NCBI RefSeq assembly: GCF_000711965.1
Contig: NZ_JONS01000003.1
Span: 1 to 64,000, forward strand
Length of the DNA: 64,000 nucleotides
Direction: 5' to 3'
Source of the DNA: Actinomyces israelii DSM 43320
GTDB taxonomy: Bacteria; Actinomycetota; Actinomycetes; Actinomycetales; Actinomycetaceae
Numbering within the stretch: the stretch's first letter is position 1; each line of letters starts with the position of its first letter. Made by a program: the position numbers and the translations under genes. Positions 27,101-35,600 of this stretch are shown piece by piece. The notes beneath the pieces are model-generated. The model did not search any database. It saw only the letters and a program-made list of their open reading frames with translations, and had not been told where the DNA came from.

Positions 27101-29660
27101 TCAGGACGACGGCCCCCACCCCTTCGCCACGGACGTAGCCATCGGCGTGCTCGTCGAACGCCTTGCACAGCCCGTCCGGTGACAACATCCCCGCCTCGGA
27201 GAACGCCACGAATCCCGTTGGGGAGCACAAGACGTTGACCCCGCCCGCGATTGCCACATCCGAGTCACGGTTGCGCAGCGCCTGCACCGCCCGGTGGATC
27301 GCCACCAGCGAGGCGGAGCAAGCCGTGTCGATCGGCTCGGAGGCCCCACGAAGATCGAACAGATAGGACACCCGGTTCGCGAGGACGGAATGCGCGGAGC
27401 CCGTGGCCGCATGGGCCATCATGCCCACCCCGTCCGCCCGAAGGAGCTCGGCGTAGTCCGATCCTCCGACACCCACGAACAGACTGGCATTCGTGCCCGC
27501 GAGCTCGCTGATTCGGTGACCGGAATCCTCCACGGCGGACCACACCGCTTCGAGGAACAGCCGCTGCTGGGGATCCATCAGGTCCGCCTCGGCGGGCGAT
27601 ATACCGAAGAACTGGCAGTCGAAGTTCTCGACTCCTTCGATGAAGCCACCGAAGCGGACGTCGGTCCGATGTCCCGAACCCGTTGCGCCGTGCCAAGCAC
27701 GCCAGTCCCAGCGCCAAGCCGGGACCTCACTGGTCAGGACTCGCCCAGAGCGCAGCGATTCCCAGAACGACTCTATGTCACCGCCCGGGAATCGTCCCGC
27801 CAGACCCACCACGGCGATGGGCTCGTCGGCGGTGGCTGCCTCCGGCGCAGATGGGCGGGCCACGTCCAGCGCTGCCGGGGCGGGCTGGGTGAATGTCTCT
27901 CCATTCGTGTGGACCAGGTCGTTCGTCTGGACCGTGTGGACAGGTTCGACACCACGCCAGCCTCGGTGGTCGGCGATCTCGTCACCGAAGCATCCACCGA
28001 CGAAGTCCACGAAGGATCCGACTGTGGCGTGGTCGTAGAACACGGACGGCAACAGCTCCAGCGCCCAGCGTTCGTTCAGCCAGGACGCCAGTTCGGTGAA
28101 GGTGATCGAGTCGAAACCGAACTCCACGAACTCGGAAGAACGGTCGATCTGGTCGAGCGGAACACGCATGGTCGTCACAATCGCCCGAGCCACGTCATGC
28201 TCCACCGACTCGGCAATGGCGGCTGACCCAGCGCTCCGTACCGCCGTCGGTCGCTCGGGGGCGTTTTCGCCCGGCAGTTCCATGAAACGATCGGAGATCT
28301 TGCGACGATCACCCTTGAGAATGGCGATGGTGGGGTTCGGCGCGGCGTCGAGGAGGCTACCGAGGACGGCCAACCCCTCGCCGGTCTCAAGCGACGAGAG
28401 CCCACCCGTACGACGCATGTATCGCTCTGCGGCGGGCCCTGGACGCATCCCGCCATCCGCCCACAGCGGCCAAGCGATCGAGAACGAGGCACCAGGATGG
28501 TCCGAATGGTCGGCACGCCATTGGATCAGCGCATCCAACACCCGGTTCGCATAGGCGTAGTCGGACTGGCCCAGGTTGCCGCGCAATCCAGCCACCGCCG
28601 AGAAGGCGACGAAGAAGTCGAGGGGGTCGTCGGCCGTCGCCTCGTCGAGCCACAGCCCGGCACACGCCTTCGTCGTCACCACCTCGGTGATGTCGGCGGC
28701 GGACTTCTCCCAGACCAACGAATCGTGCAGGACGCCCGCCGCGTGGATCACACCACGCACCGGCCCCAGCTCCCGCGCCTTCGCCAAGGCCCGCACGACG
28801 CCGTCACGATCACCGAGGTCGGCGACCACCGACGTCACCGCCCCGCCGAATGTGGACAACCAGTCCGTCGGCGCGCCCGACCTGGACACGACGACGGCGA
28901 GACCCCCTGCTCGAGTCACCCACTCGGTGACGTGCCGACCGACTCCCCCGGTTCCACCCGTGATGACGTAGACGCCCCCCGGGACGAGGGGCGGAGTGCG
29001 CCCGTTCAGGGTCAGGGGGATCTCGGTCAGCCGAGGCGAGCACCGGCCATCACCGCTCCAACGGCTCTCTTCCACACCCAAGGTGTCCTTCACGAGGGCC
29101 AGCTCCGTCGCCATCACTTGCTGCGGATCACCACCGCACGTCACACGGGCATGGAATCCCGACCACTCAAGGGCGACGCTCCGCGCCCATGCCCCGATGG
29201 CGCAACCCCAGATGCCTTGGACGGTTGACGCCTCTCCCCCGACGAACACCAATCGGAGCTCGTCCATGGCCTCGTGGGCGGCGCCCACCAAGCTGGTGAG
29301 GTCGACCACCGTCTGGGGTCCGTGTGTGCCGAGCCAGACCACGGCATCAGGCGTGCGGGACAGCCTCACCAGCTGGGTCAATTCCTCCGCCGCCTTGCTG
29401 GCGCTCGTGAGCGTCGCCTCGCCCACTCGGTCCGACAAGAGCGCATCCGACTGTGGCGCATCGTCGTCGCAAACCAGCAGCACGTGCCAGCCGGTCACGT
29501 CCGTGCCCGCGACGGGAGCATCGTCGACCCAGTCCTCCACGAGAGCCATAACCTCCCCGTCCGCCCGGAGGGAGCGGATGAGGCTCGCGCCGTCTGCGGG
29601 CGACAGCGAGCCGCTCTCGATGCGGGCGAGAATGTCGTCGACTGGCAGCGGGGTCGTCAT
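18114..29660 (-). CDS. PKS-C: trans-AT PKS, KR-ACP / KS-KR-ACP / KS-DH-KR-ACP / KS
   Basis: Order: N-terminal docking helices (about 5-33), KR5 (about 35-420) and ACP9 (Ser518), which complete the module begun by KS7-DH2 of PKS-B; KS8 (Cys781), KR6 (TGGGRGLG near 1420), ACP10 (Ser1740); KS9 (Cys2007) with an embedded Ser-less ACP-like fold (Ile2352), DH3 (His2564 in HVVVGDPTLP, DAAFQ present), KR7, ACP11 (Ser3270); KS10 (Cys3517); C-terminal docking helix (about 3810-3848). KS8 has ESHGTGT, KS9 and KS10 EAHGTGT, and all keep the second His. KR5 has Tyr368, but its catalytic Ser position is Ala355. KS10 is the first half of a split module whose DH-like and ACP domains open PKS-D. The ATG at 29660 overlaps the PKS-B stop as ATGA and has GGAGGAAA before it. 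The first KR and ACP resemble KR8-ACP13 of PKS-D closely. Confidence 0.96.
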   Translation of the reverse strand: MTTPLPVDDILARIESGSLSPADGASLIRSLRADGEVMALVEDWVDDAPVAGTDVTGWHVLLVCDDDAPQSDALLSDRVGEATLTSASKAAEELTQLVRLSRTPDAVVWLGTHGPQTVVDLTSLVGAAHEAMDELRLVFVGGEASTVQGIWGCAIGAWARSVALEWSGFHARVTCGGDPQQVMATELALVKDTLGVEESRWSGDGRCSPRLTEIPLTLNGRTPPLVPGGVYVITGGTGGVGRHVTEWVTRAGGLAVVVSRSGAPTDWLSTFGGAVTSVVADLGDRDGVVRALAKARELGPVRGVIHAAGVLHDSLVWEKSAADITEVVTTKACAGLWLDEATADDPLDFFVAFSAVAGLRGNLGQSDYAYANRVLDALIQWRADHSDHPGASFSIAWPLWADGGMRPGPAAERYMRRTGGLSSLETGEGLAVLGSLLDAAPNPTIAILKGDRRKISDRFMELPGENAPERPTAVRSAGSAAIAESVEHDVARAIVTTMRVPLDQIDRSSEFVEFGFDSITFTELASWLNERWALELLPSVFYDHATVGSFVDFVGGCFGDEIADHRGWRGVEPVHTVQTNDLVHTNGETFTQPAPAALDVARPSAPEAATADEPIAVVGLAGRFPGGDIESFWESLRSGRVLTSEVPAWRWDWRAWHGATGSGHRTDVRFGGFIEGVENFDCQFFGISPAEADLMDPQQRLFLEAVWSAVEDSGHRISELAGTNASLFVGVGGSDYAELLRADGVGMMAHAATGSAHSVLANRVSYLFDLRGASEPIDTACSASLVAIHRAVQALRNRDSDVAIAGGVNVLCSPTGFVAFSEAGMLSPDGLCKAFDEHADGYVRGEGVGAVVLKRLSQARADHDHIYGLVVGTAVGHGGRGVSLTAPSARSQSEVIDAAWRDAGVPITTADYIESHGTGTRLGDPVEIEGLDHAFRQHDHDFSKHCAIGSVKANVGHLETAAGIASLAKVLLSLRDDTIAPHPTLETVSPLLRLDSTAFTIPTRLQPWPSHEDGIPRRAGINSFGYGGVNAHIVVEEPPTRVATRTSSHAEVVTLSAKDADRLRRYAQSVREHIAAHPELSLTDLARTLQEGREPMPERLAIVASDLEQVGTALDSFLADDLVPGVHRGTVGREDSLAKRLSASGSSTVLVDHLVASGAWDDLASCWTHGLDVDWADAQLDHDFQRVSLPTYPFAAERHWLPGPLAVPPCEEQPAVSWLRPVWRPAASGRIAVKGDVLVVIGGEEWPVEADQWRTVVRIPGNGPHGTESIPSSGTIDVLDLSALDGTHPAEEPDPVDTLVQLSAFFVSLSGRRDLSELRFVRTHARRGGGADPANAAIAAFLRSFAQEEPKFRARTVEVSDAWQIADLLEEFGERDGFEVRRDGQRRSTRCLVQDSSVASSGSGLNAATFRRGGVYVITGGGRGLGAHVARHVAETPQAHLVLMARSSLPEDGLLDSIRALGATVEYASCDVCEASAVTALMEEVIARHGRIDGVIHCAGTLRDGFVRNLDRADIEAVLGPKVEGTRNIDLATRGAGREFLLLFSSSVGVVGNAGQSNYAYANAFLAHYAQQRRAEGDRTVRVVHWPLWAGGGMGVDAARMQDLARLGGERLPVTAGLGALTGALISDEPELLCAYGTPTLYATLVDLFDSPDRAWTQRDTPSVGVGGTSTPPLPIESPAPDPRPDPPANSGAIAAGVGPAESASDTAERLLRAILSQEMRLAPENIAPGVPLAELGMDSMVVRGLNRGLMQALGQVPSTLAYEHPTLAQMVDYLVRFHGDALGALARERPAPGQEGITPATKGASSSADDDVPRPEVPAGRPLLPDPARARSGDIAVIGMDGRYPGADDLDEFWDLLVAGRSAIREVPLDRWDAHALLDENPENARGGRSYGRWGGFLDGVERFDPKFFGISPRDAETLDPQERLFLETSWHTFEAAGYPPSRLRTSRDEVGVFAGVTTYTNQMWAPEQWAAESGVNPQSASWSLANRVSFIMDLRGPSMTVDTACAASLSAVHLACEALRKGSCRMALAGGVNLYMHPAKYITLAQARMLSPTGRCSSFGQDADGFVPGEGVGAVLLKPLADALEDGDNVVAVIKGTATNHGGRTNGYTVPNPAAQSNVIRAALETGGVDPGSIGCIEAHGTGTVLGDPIELAALKNVVGVPAGNLGAVSLGSVKSNIGHLEGAAGIAGLTKVILELRHQTLVPTLNCTPVNPRLDFDDTRIELQTAASEWQAPTSMVAGELVEGPRRAGISSFGAGGTNVHVVVEEFTSDAPRDSAGPQIVVLSARTPEQLSRYCATLADHLRARRGTLSAREDDNRLGRLVTAAARVLGVSEDAIDPEATLGEQGLDIVGLTTLLTDVGAPRSGSLPDVSLDSSLLELVDVADLGGRHRSDLRLIDVAHTLRVGREPMGERIGFVVSTLVELLTELDAVANRENAWSTRPTQRRGDRPDEADVELAIDQEDWAELARLWVMGATIDWRRVPLGQGARTVELPTYPFERVDCRFPRSRTGVVHQSDAAVSAVHDADEDRRLAPLLGTNTSSLTDTRFTTVLRSDEPHLADHVVVGDPTLPGAAVLEMARAGGTLASGEPVRAISDVLWARPIQATDRTTSVDLSLTASDNAIRFAVTGHGADQATEYCRGRVHVSRQPEDMGERVDPDALLRRMHRTLPAGDCYRSLDDAGLHYGPTFRGLREIHCGSQMALSRWEIPSSGGTGNDTLDPSIIDAAFQTVLGLSDSDDVGGVWVPFALSRLTWSGKLPGSGWVQVVRCPDARVRKVDIVVTDDGGNPVVRIDGLTLRQFAIAAPVVPDHAPGNSVSQGDVGHVVFGPDWRKKPASGVAQVGPSETRTLLVDASPPLERLVLESGVAYQNVDATGAYHALRDAVADRRIQRLVMVHDGASADVRALAAMARTVRAEQPRLRASAVQVGDGVAPDALLNEIRGGGDDAEVRLQQSDREVLGWAGFILDESTDFRARHDASYLITGGLGVLGRRFAEFLAARGAGRVVLTGRRALDPQAAAWLDSLGCAAEYRALDVSDRASVRELVQTLRGSERPPLRGILHAAGVLRDGLLAIKDSGAWDEVCAPKVTGTVVLDEETADMDLDWFGCFSSLAGAVGNPGQCEYAYANRFMDAYMSDREWLRASGQRSGRSLSIGWPLWSDGGMGLDDEAVARLERTVGTVPMATEVGQRLFGPLLAAGRPWVGVLNGHRERVTEVMGLSGRAVETDDAAAPSHRDVEARLVDICADILKYPPSEIDPTEDIHDYGLDSIGLMTLMNRVEEAFSTTVDPGEFSQLTTLAMMARHLEDRGAGRPVVPDRPSAAPRPSVDPGRDVAQTPEVPRDVDRVAVIGMAARLPGSRTVEEHWRHLQSGDCLVRQMPRDRFDVNQLYSADRSAAGRTYSKHGGFLDDDIFAFDPDWFGIGEEDAMVMDPHHRLVLELSVELLHEAGYRPEEFAGSKTGVYLGGGESNYLKGRLSQLSSAMMRRAVVNTIPNMAAARVSDFLDLRGPSQMIDTACSSALVALHQACAGLRAGDCDTAIVGGVELLTDGQVHIGFSKAGALAADGVCRVFDADADGMVPGEGAGLVLLKPYRAAVRDGDTIHAVILGSAVNNDGHTIGLTVPDPHGQQDVVASALAAAGVRASDISYLEAHGTGTSLGDPIEIQAASCVFTADGAERQQCGVGSVKSNIGHLLRAAGIAGLIKVILALRHGQIPPTLNCPNPHPRFRFSESPFYPVSELVPWPGDAAHPRRAGVSAFGFGGTNAHVVLEAADPDLPTRQPLAPPRFNRRHLKVGDPVGAAKPSDLAVGDLEAVLDKIEAGQLSPEAAAVLLGANPASAEPWERNPRA
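22491..22718 (-). other. embedded Ser-less ACP-like fold in the KS9 linker
   Basis: Residues about 2315-2390 of PKS-C, within the post-KS linker of KS9, read like a carrier protein (VTAAARVLGVSEDAIDPEAT, then LGEQGLDIVGL). Ile2352 stands where the phosphopantetheine serine should be. The linker then resumes with its normal 'DVAHTLRVGREPM' block, so the fold is an insertion inside the linker. Confidence 0.7.
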
Positions 29661-32600
29661 GCCATTTCCTCCACTCGTTTGCGGGCGTCCGTCACAGTGA
29701 TCTCTCTCCTAGACAGTTTGGAGAGCAGATCCTCCAATGGATCCGGCTCCTCGTGCTGCCCGTCGAGGCGGTTCGTGGCCGTGGATTGCTGCCTCATGGT
29801 CAAGTCGTGGAAGGCGACCCTCGTGGCCCCCTGATCGTCCACGATGCGCACGTCGAACCGGTGCCCGCCCTGGCCTGCAGGGGTCGAGGACGGTCGAACC
29901 AGGGCCCAGCCAGTGGCCGGGGTGGCAGACAGCATGTCAATGCGTCCGACATCGAACGGCACGCTGGGACGCGAGCTGTGGGCCAGTTCGCCCTCGTCGA
30001 GAACCCCAATGCCGCCCTGTAGCGCCCCGTCCATCACGGCGGGGTTGAGCACGCAGCCGACAAGGGCTTCGTCCGACGGCGCATGGAGCCGGACCAGCAC
30101 GCCGCCATCCACGTGGTACAGGGTCTTGATCGCTTGCAGCGCGGGACCATAGTGCAACCCGTGCCGGCCAAACGACTCGTAGATGTCTTGGCCGTCGGTG
30201 GGCGGACGCGTTGCAGACGACAGCAGCCGTTCCAGATCGACGCGAGCAGGTTCCGATACCACCGCATCGTCCACAAACACGCGTCCCTGGCTGTGAACCA
30301 CGCGTCCGTCCTGGCTGGCGAGTGTGAAGTCGAGGGATCCCCCACGGCGCATTGAGATCGTGGTCTCGACAGTGATGCCCCCACGGGGGACGACGATGGG
30401 TCGCGACCAGACGATCCCCCCAATCACATGAACTGGCGCGCCGGTCGCGATCTCGCTGGCAGCCCGGACCATCTCGATCTGCGCGACGCCCGGAACGGTG
30501 GGGTTGCCAGCAACGATGTGGTCACGCACCACGCCCTCCTCGCGCGTCAGATGCGTCATGAAGGCGCAATGATCGAACGTGGACATGTTCACGTGCAGCA
30601 GCGGATGAGGACGCTGCGGGCGCCCGGAGGGGCCCTCCGTTCCCACCACGATGGACACGTTCGTGGGGGCCCAGTAGCTGTCCCCCCCAAAGGGATACGT
30701 CGGCAATGACAGTCGCTGGGGTGACTCGTCCCGGAACAGGACCTCCCAATCGACCACGCCGCCCGCCAGGAAGTCGCGCATCGCAGCCTCCACGTCCGTC
30801 GAGGCCGCCGAGCTGTCCACCTCGCGATGGTCGTCCTCGGCCCGCGCGAGGACCAGGCTCCTCAGCTCCGCGACGCTCGAGACGACCCATCCAGCCCGGT
30901 GCGAGAAGTGCGACCGTCCGACCGCCAAGGTGAACGCGAGGTCGCGCAGGTCGGCGTCCGGATTCTGGTCGATCCACTGGGCCAGCTCGACCAACTTGTG
31001 CCGGAGATCGCCCTGCGACCGCGCGGAGACGGGAACTGGGTGGGCGGCACGTCGACACTGACGTTGTTCCTGCGTGCCGGGCGCTTCGCGCACCACCAGG
31101 TGCGCGTTGGTCCCGGAGAATCCGAAGGAACTGATCGCGGCCATTCGCTGGCGCCCATTCGGCGTCTCCCACGCGTGCAGGCGCTGGTTTACCCTGAAGG
31201 GCGAATTCTCGAAGTCGATGAGGCCGTTCTCACGTGTGACATTCACCGTCGGGACCAGCATGCGATGATCCAGACACATCAGTGTCTTGATGAGCGCCGC
31301 AACTCCCGCCGCGGCCAGCGTGTGGCCGATGTTCGACTTGATCGAACCGATCTCGCAGTAGCCGTTGGCCTTGGTGTGCACACGGAAGGCATCCGTCAGC
31401 GCGTCCACCTCGATCGGGTCGCCCAGACGCGTGCCCGTACCGTGCGCTTCCACGTAGGTGATGTCGGACGCGTCGATCCCATGCCGCTCGTAGACAGAGA
31501 GTTCGAGCTGGGTCTGCGAGGGCCCGCTGGGCGCCATGATCCCGTTGGTCTGGCCGTCCTGATTCGTTCCCGACCCCACGATGACCCCGTAGATGTGGTC
31601 ACCGTCGGCGACGGCATCCTCCAGCCGCCTGAGCACGACCACACCCACGCCCTCGCCGGGGATGAATCCGTCCGCATCATCGGAGAACGTCCGGCACAAC
31701 CCCGACGGCGAGATCATCCCGGCGCTGCTGGCGAGATGGTGGAAGAACGGCGTCGTCATGATCATGACCCCGCCGGCCAGGGCCGAATCGATGCTGCCGT
31801 CCCTGAGAGCCCGGCATGCCGTGTCAACCGCCACCAGGGACGACGAGCAGGCGGTGTTGACGGTGACGCTCGGACCGCGCAGGTCCAAGCAGTACGACAG
31901 CCGCGCAGCGAGGATCGCCTCACTGTTCCCGACGAAGGCGTGCGAATCGGGGTGCTCCACGCCATCGTCGACCAGACGGTAGTAGTCACTGCCGTTGAAA
32001 CCGACGTAGACGCCACACGAACTTCCACGCAACGAGTCCGGCGAGTGTCCCCAGTCCTCGATCGCGCGCCACGACTCCTGGAGGAGCAGCCGATGCTGGG
32101 GGTCCATCACCTCGGCTTCACGCGGTGAGATGTTGAAGAACAGCGGGTCGAACCGATCGACCTTGTCCAGGAAGCCGCCCCTCCTGCTGTACGAGATCCC
32201 CGGATGGTGACGGTCGTAGGGGTTGTCGGAACCCCAGTGGGCGCTCTCGCCCACGGAGCAACGCCCCGCGCAGAGGTTGGCCCACAACTCGTCCAGGGCG
32301 CGCGCACCGGCGAACTGGCCGGACATGCCGACCACCGCGATGTCCAGCGCCTTCGGACCCGCGGGGGGTAGGGGCCCATCGGCCGTGACTTCACGTTGAG
32401 CGGGCGCGGCCGTTCCCTCAGACCGCGGAACCCGCGACGCCAGCGCCGCACCGTGTTCTCGGCAGATGTGGGCCACGAGCTTGCGGGGACTTGGGTAGTT
32501 GAACAGGTCGGTCGACCTGATTCGGATCTTCATGGTCTCGTTGATGACGTTCGCGATCTCAATCGCCATCACCGAGTCCACCCCCCGATCGGCATGTGGC

Positions 32601-35600
32601 TCGTCGAGATCGAGGTCGGCCTCGCCCACATGGAGGATGTCGGCAATGATTCCCACGACGGTCTCCGTGACCCATGACGTGAGCGCCTCATCCCCATCGT
32701 CCGGCGGGGGCACCGCCGGAGCCAGGGCGGTCGTCTCCGCCCCCTGCCCGGACGACAGCGATTGCGGCTGCGCCGCGACCAGCTCGGGTTCGCCGGACGC
32801 GACCGCCACGATGACGCTTTGCTGGTCCGCTAGCGTCTCGGGCGCATCGGGCCCAAGACCGAGGACTTCGCACGAGGCGAAGCCGGAGGACGCGAGCACC
32901 TCGAGCCAGCCATTGCGGTCGATCATCGGGGACGCGGGCAATCGGCGGTGCTGATCCCTGCTGCTCCACCAACCGGGCAAGAGGCCAAAGGTTAGCGTCG
33001 CGTAGTCGTGGACGCGCGTTCCCTCGTTGAGGACGAGCCACCCCCCGGGGCGGAGGAATTCCCGCACCCGGCCAACCGATACGGCAACGTCGGATGTCGC
33101 ATGGAGCACGTTCGTCGCAACCACGAGGTCGAAGTCGCTCCTGTCCCGGCCCTGCTCAGCGAGGTCGCGTTCGATGTCGAGGACGCCGAACTGCATTCGC
33201 GGGTACCTGGCGCCCAGCCGCGCCTTGGCCTGGGCCACCAGCTGGGCAGAGATGTCGGTGAACTCGTAGGAGACGTGCGCGAGGTCCTCCCCCAGTCCTC
33301 CCAGGATGACCTCGGTGGTCGCACCCGTGCCCGCCCCGACCTCGAGGATCCGGATCGAGCCCCAACCGCGGGCCAATCGGTCGCGTACCGCGGCCCTGAT
33401 GGTGTGGGACACCAGGCGGTTGAAGTGATGAGTGATCGCGTCTCCGCGATAGATCTCCTCGAGCAGATCCCCTCGCCCGCCTGGGAACATGACCTCCGTG
33501 GGGGTGACCTCGTCCTTGAGGAGTTCCGGGTAGCGGTCCATACACGCCTCCAGAAGGCGGACGTGCGCCCGAACCCCCGGATACTCGTCCGCGAGGCGGC
33601 GCCCGTCCTCTCGAAGCGTCGTCAGGTGAAGGTCCTCGTCAGGTCTCGGATCCTGGGCGTCCCGGTCCAAGATGGCGGCCATCGCCGCAACCAGCCGATC
33701 ATGCTCGACTGCCCTGTCTGGCCATTCGCGCAGGCGCGCAGACAACGACCCACCGACATCTCCCGCTGGGGCGCACAAGGACGTGGCCACAACGCGCAGC
33801 CAACGGCGCGTAAGGTCCGCCAGGCCCGTCCACGCCGCCTCGGCGTCGCGAAGGGTCTCCCCGTCGAGCCTGGGTGCATCTGCCAGGGCCGCGCGAAGAT
33901 CGGAGCCGGAGTCGTCGGCTGGCCCTTCCGACTTGCCGTCGGTCAAGCGCACATACTGGCCCAGCTTCTCCGTGTCGACCTGAGCCGCCATGACCTGGTC
34001 GACACTGTCGCTGGCCAACAGTCGAGTTACGACCTCCAGCCCAGAACTCGGCTCGATCGGCTGTGCCCCCTGTTCGCCCAGCCGCCGCGCATAGGACGGC
34101 GCGGACACTGCGCCCACCGCACCCCAGTACCCCCAGTTCACGACCTTGACCGGCCACGGCGCGCCGACGCGCAGCCACTGAGCGTACCTGTCCTCGAACT
34201 GCGATGCGGCAGCATAGTTGCCCTGCCCCGCGGCGCCGATGAAGGTCTGGGCCGAGGACATCAAGAGCAGGAAGTCCAACGACTCCCCCCGAAGGGCGTC
34301 GGCCAGCGCCACCAGTCCGGCGACCTTTGGAGCAAAGACGTCACGGAGATCGCCGTCGGTCATCGACCTCAGCGTCCGGTCGCGCAGGACCATGGCCGAG
34401 TGGATCACGCCGTCCAGACGGCCGAACTCGTTCTTGGTGGTCTCGATCGCCCGACGCACCTGCTCGCGGTCGGTGACATCGCAACGGATGTAGAGCCCTT
34501 CGCCGCCCTCCGCCCGGATGGTGTCCAGCAGCTCACGATGGCTTGCCCCCACGGCGGCGCGGCCGAGCAGCGCGACCTTGGCGCCACAGGCCTTCGCCAG
34601 ATGGCGCGCCAGAAGCGAGCCGACGCCCCCGGCTCCCCCCACGATGAGGTAGACGCCCTGCGGGCGGAACGGACTGCGGTGAGCGTCCTCGACAGTGACG
34701 GGGCGCAAAGCCCTGACGAGCAGCCTGGTCCCTTCGATGCGGACCTCCTCGCCGAACGGAATGGGTTCTCGCAGCAGAAGGTCGACGTTGCGCGGCGAAG
34801 GCTGTGCGCCGTCGATGTCGGCGATCACCACTTCCCATGCAGGGTGTTCACGCGCAGCCGATCGGGCGAGTCCCACACAGGTGGCCGCGTAGGGAGCGGC
34901 AGGTCCGCCGATGGAGCGGTGGACATCACGGGTGACCACCCAGAGGCGGACGGGCGTCTCGGACAAGCCCGCCGCGTCCATGCCCCTGATCAGCCTGAGC
35001 AAGCCCAAAGCCGAATCCAATTCCTCACTGCCGGGGAGTACCTCGTCCGCCTCGTGGACGCCTAGGAACCAGACGTCCTCGGAGGGGCCGGGAGTGTCCT
35101 CCGTCAGGTAGTCGCAGAAGGTCGCGGACACATACCGGACGGCGATCTCTTGGGCCAGCGCGGCTCCCTGACCGCTGCTCACAATCCAGGCTCTGTCGGA
35201 ACGTCGTCGCCCACCTTGCGAGGAACGCGCCGCTTCAACCCAGCACGGCTCGCGCAGGATCGACAACAGCGGGTCAGCAGATACTGGCAACGCCGAGCTG
35301 GGAGCGGAAGGGGTGCTCTCGAACCAGTACCGGGTGCGCGCGAACGGATAGCTGGGCAGCGGCACGCGGCGAGGCTCACGCGTGCGATCCAACGAGCCCC
35401 AGTCGATGCCAAGGCCCCGCACCCACAGGTCGGCCAGCTCCTCCACGCGCTGCGTCCGCCACAGCGACGCGACCTGCCCACGGCTGACGTCGATTTTGGC
35501 AGAGTCCAGTTCCCCGGACGCCGACGAGTTCGTGACGGCCATCGCCGGCATGGTGCCTGCGGCAAACGTTGACAGCTTCTCCGCCGCCTCCCCGAGGGTG

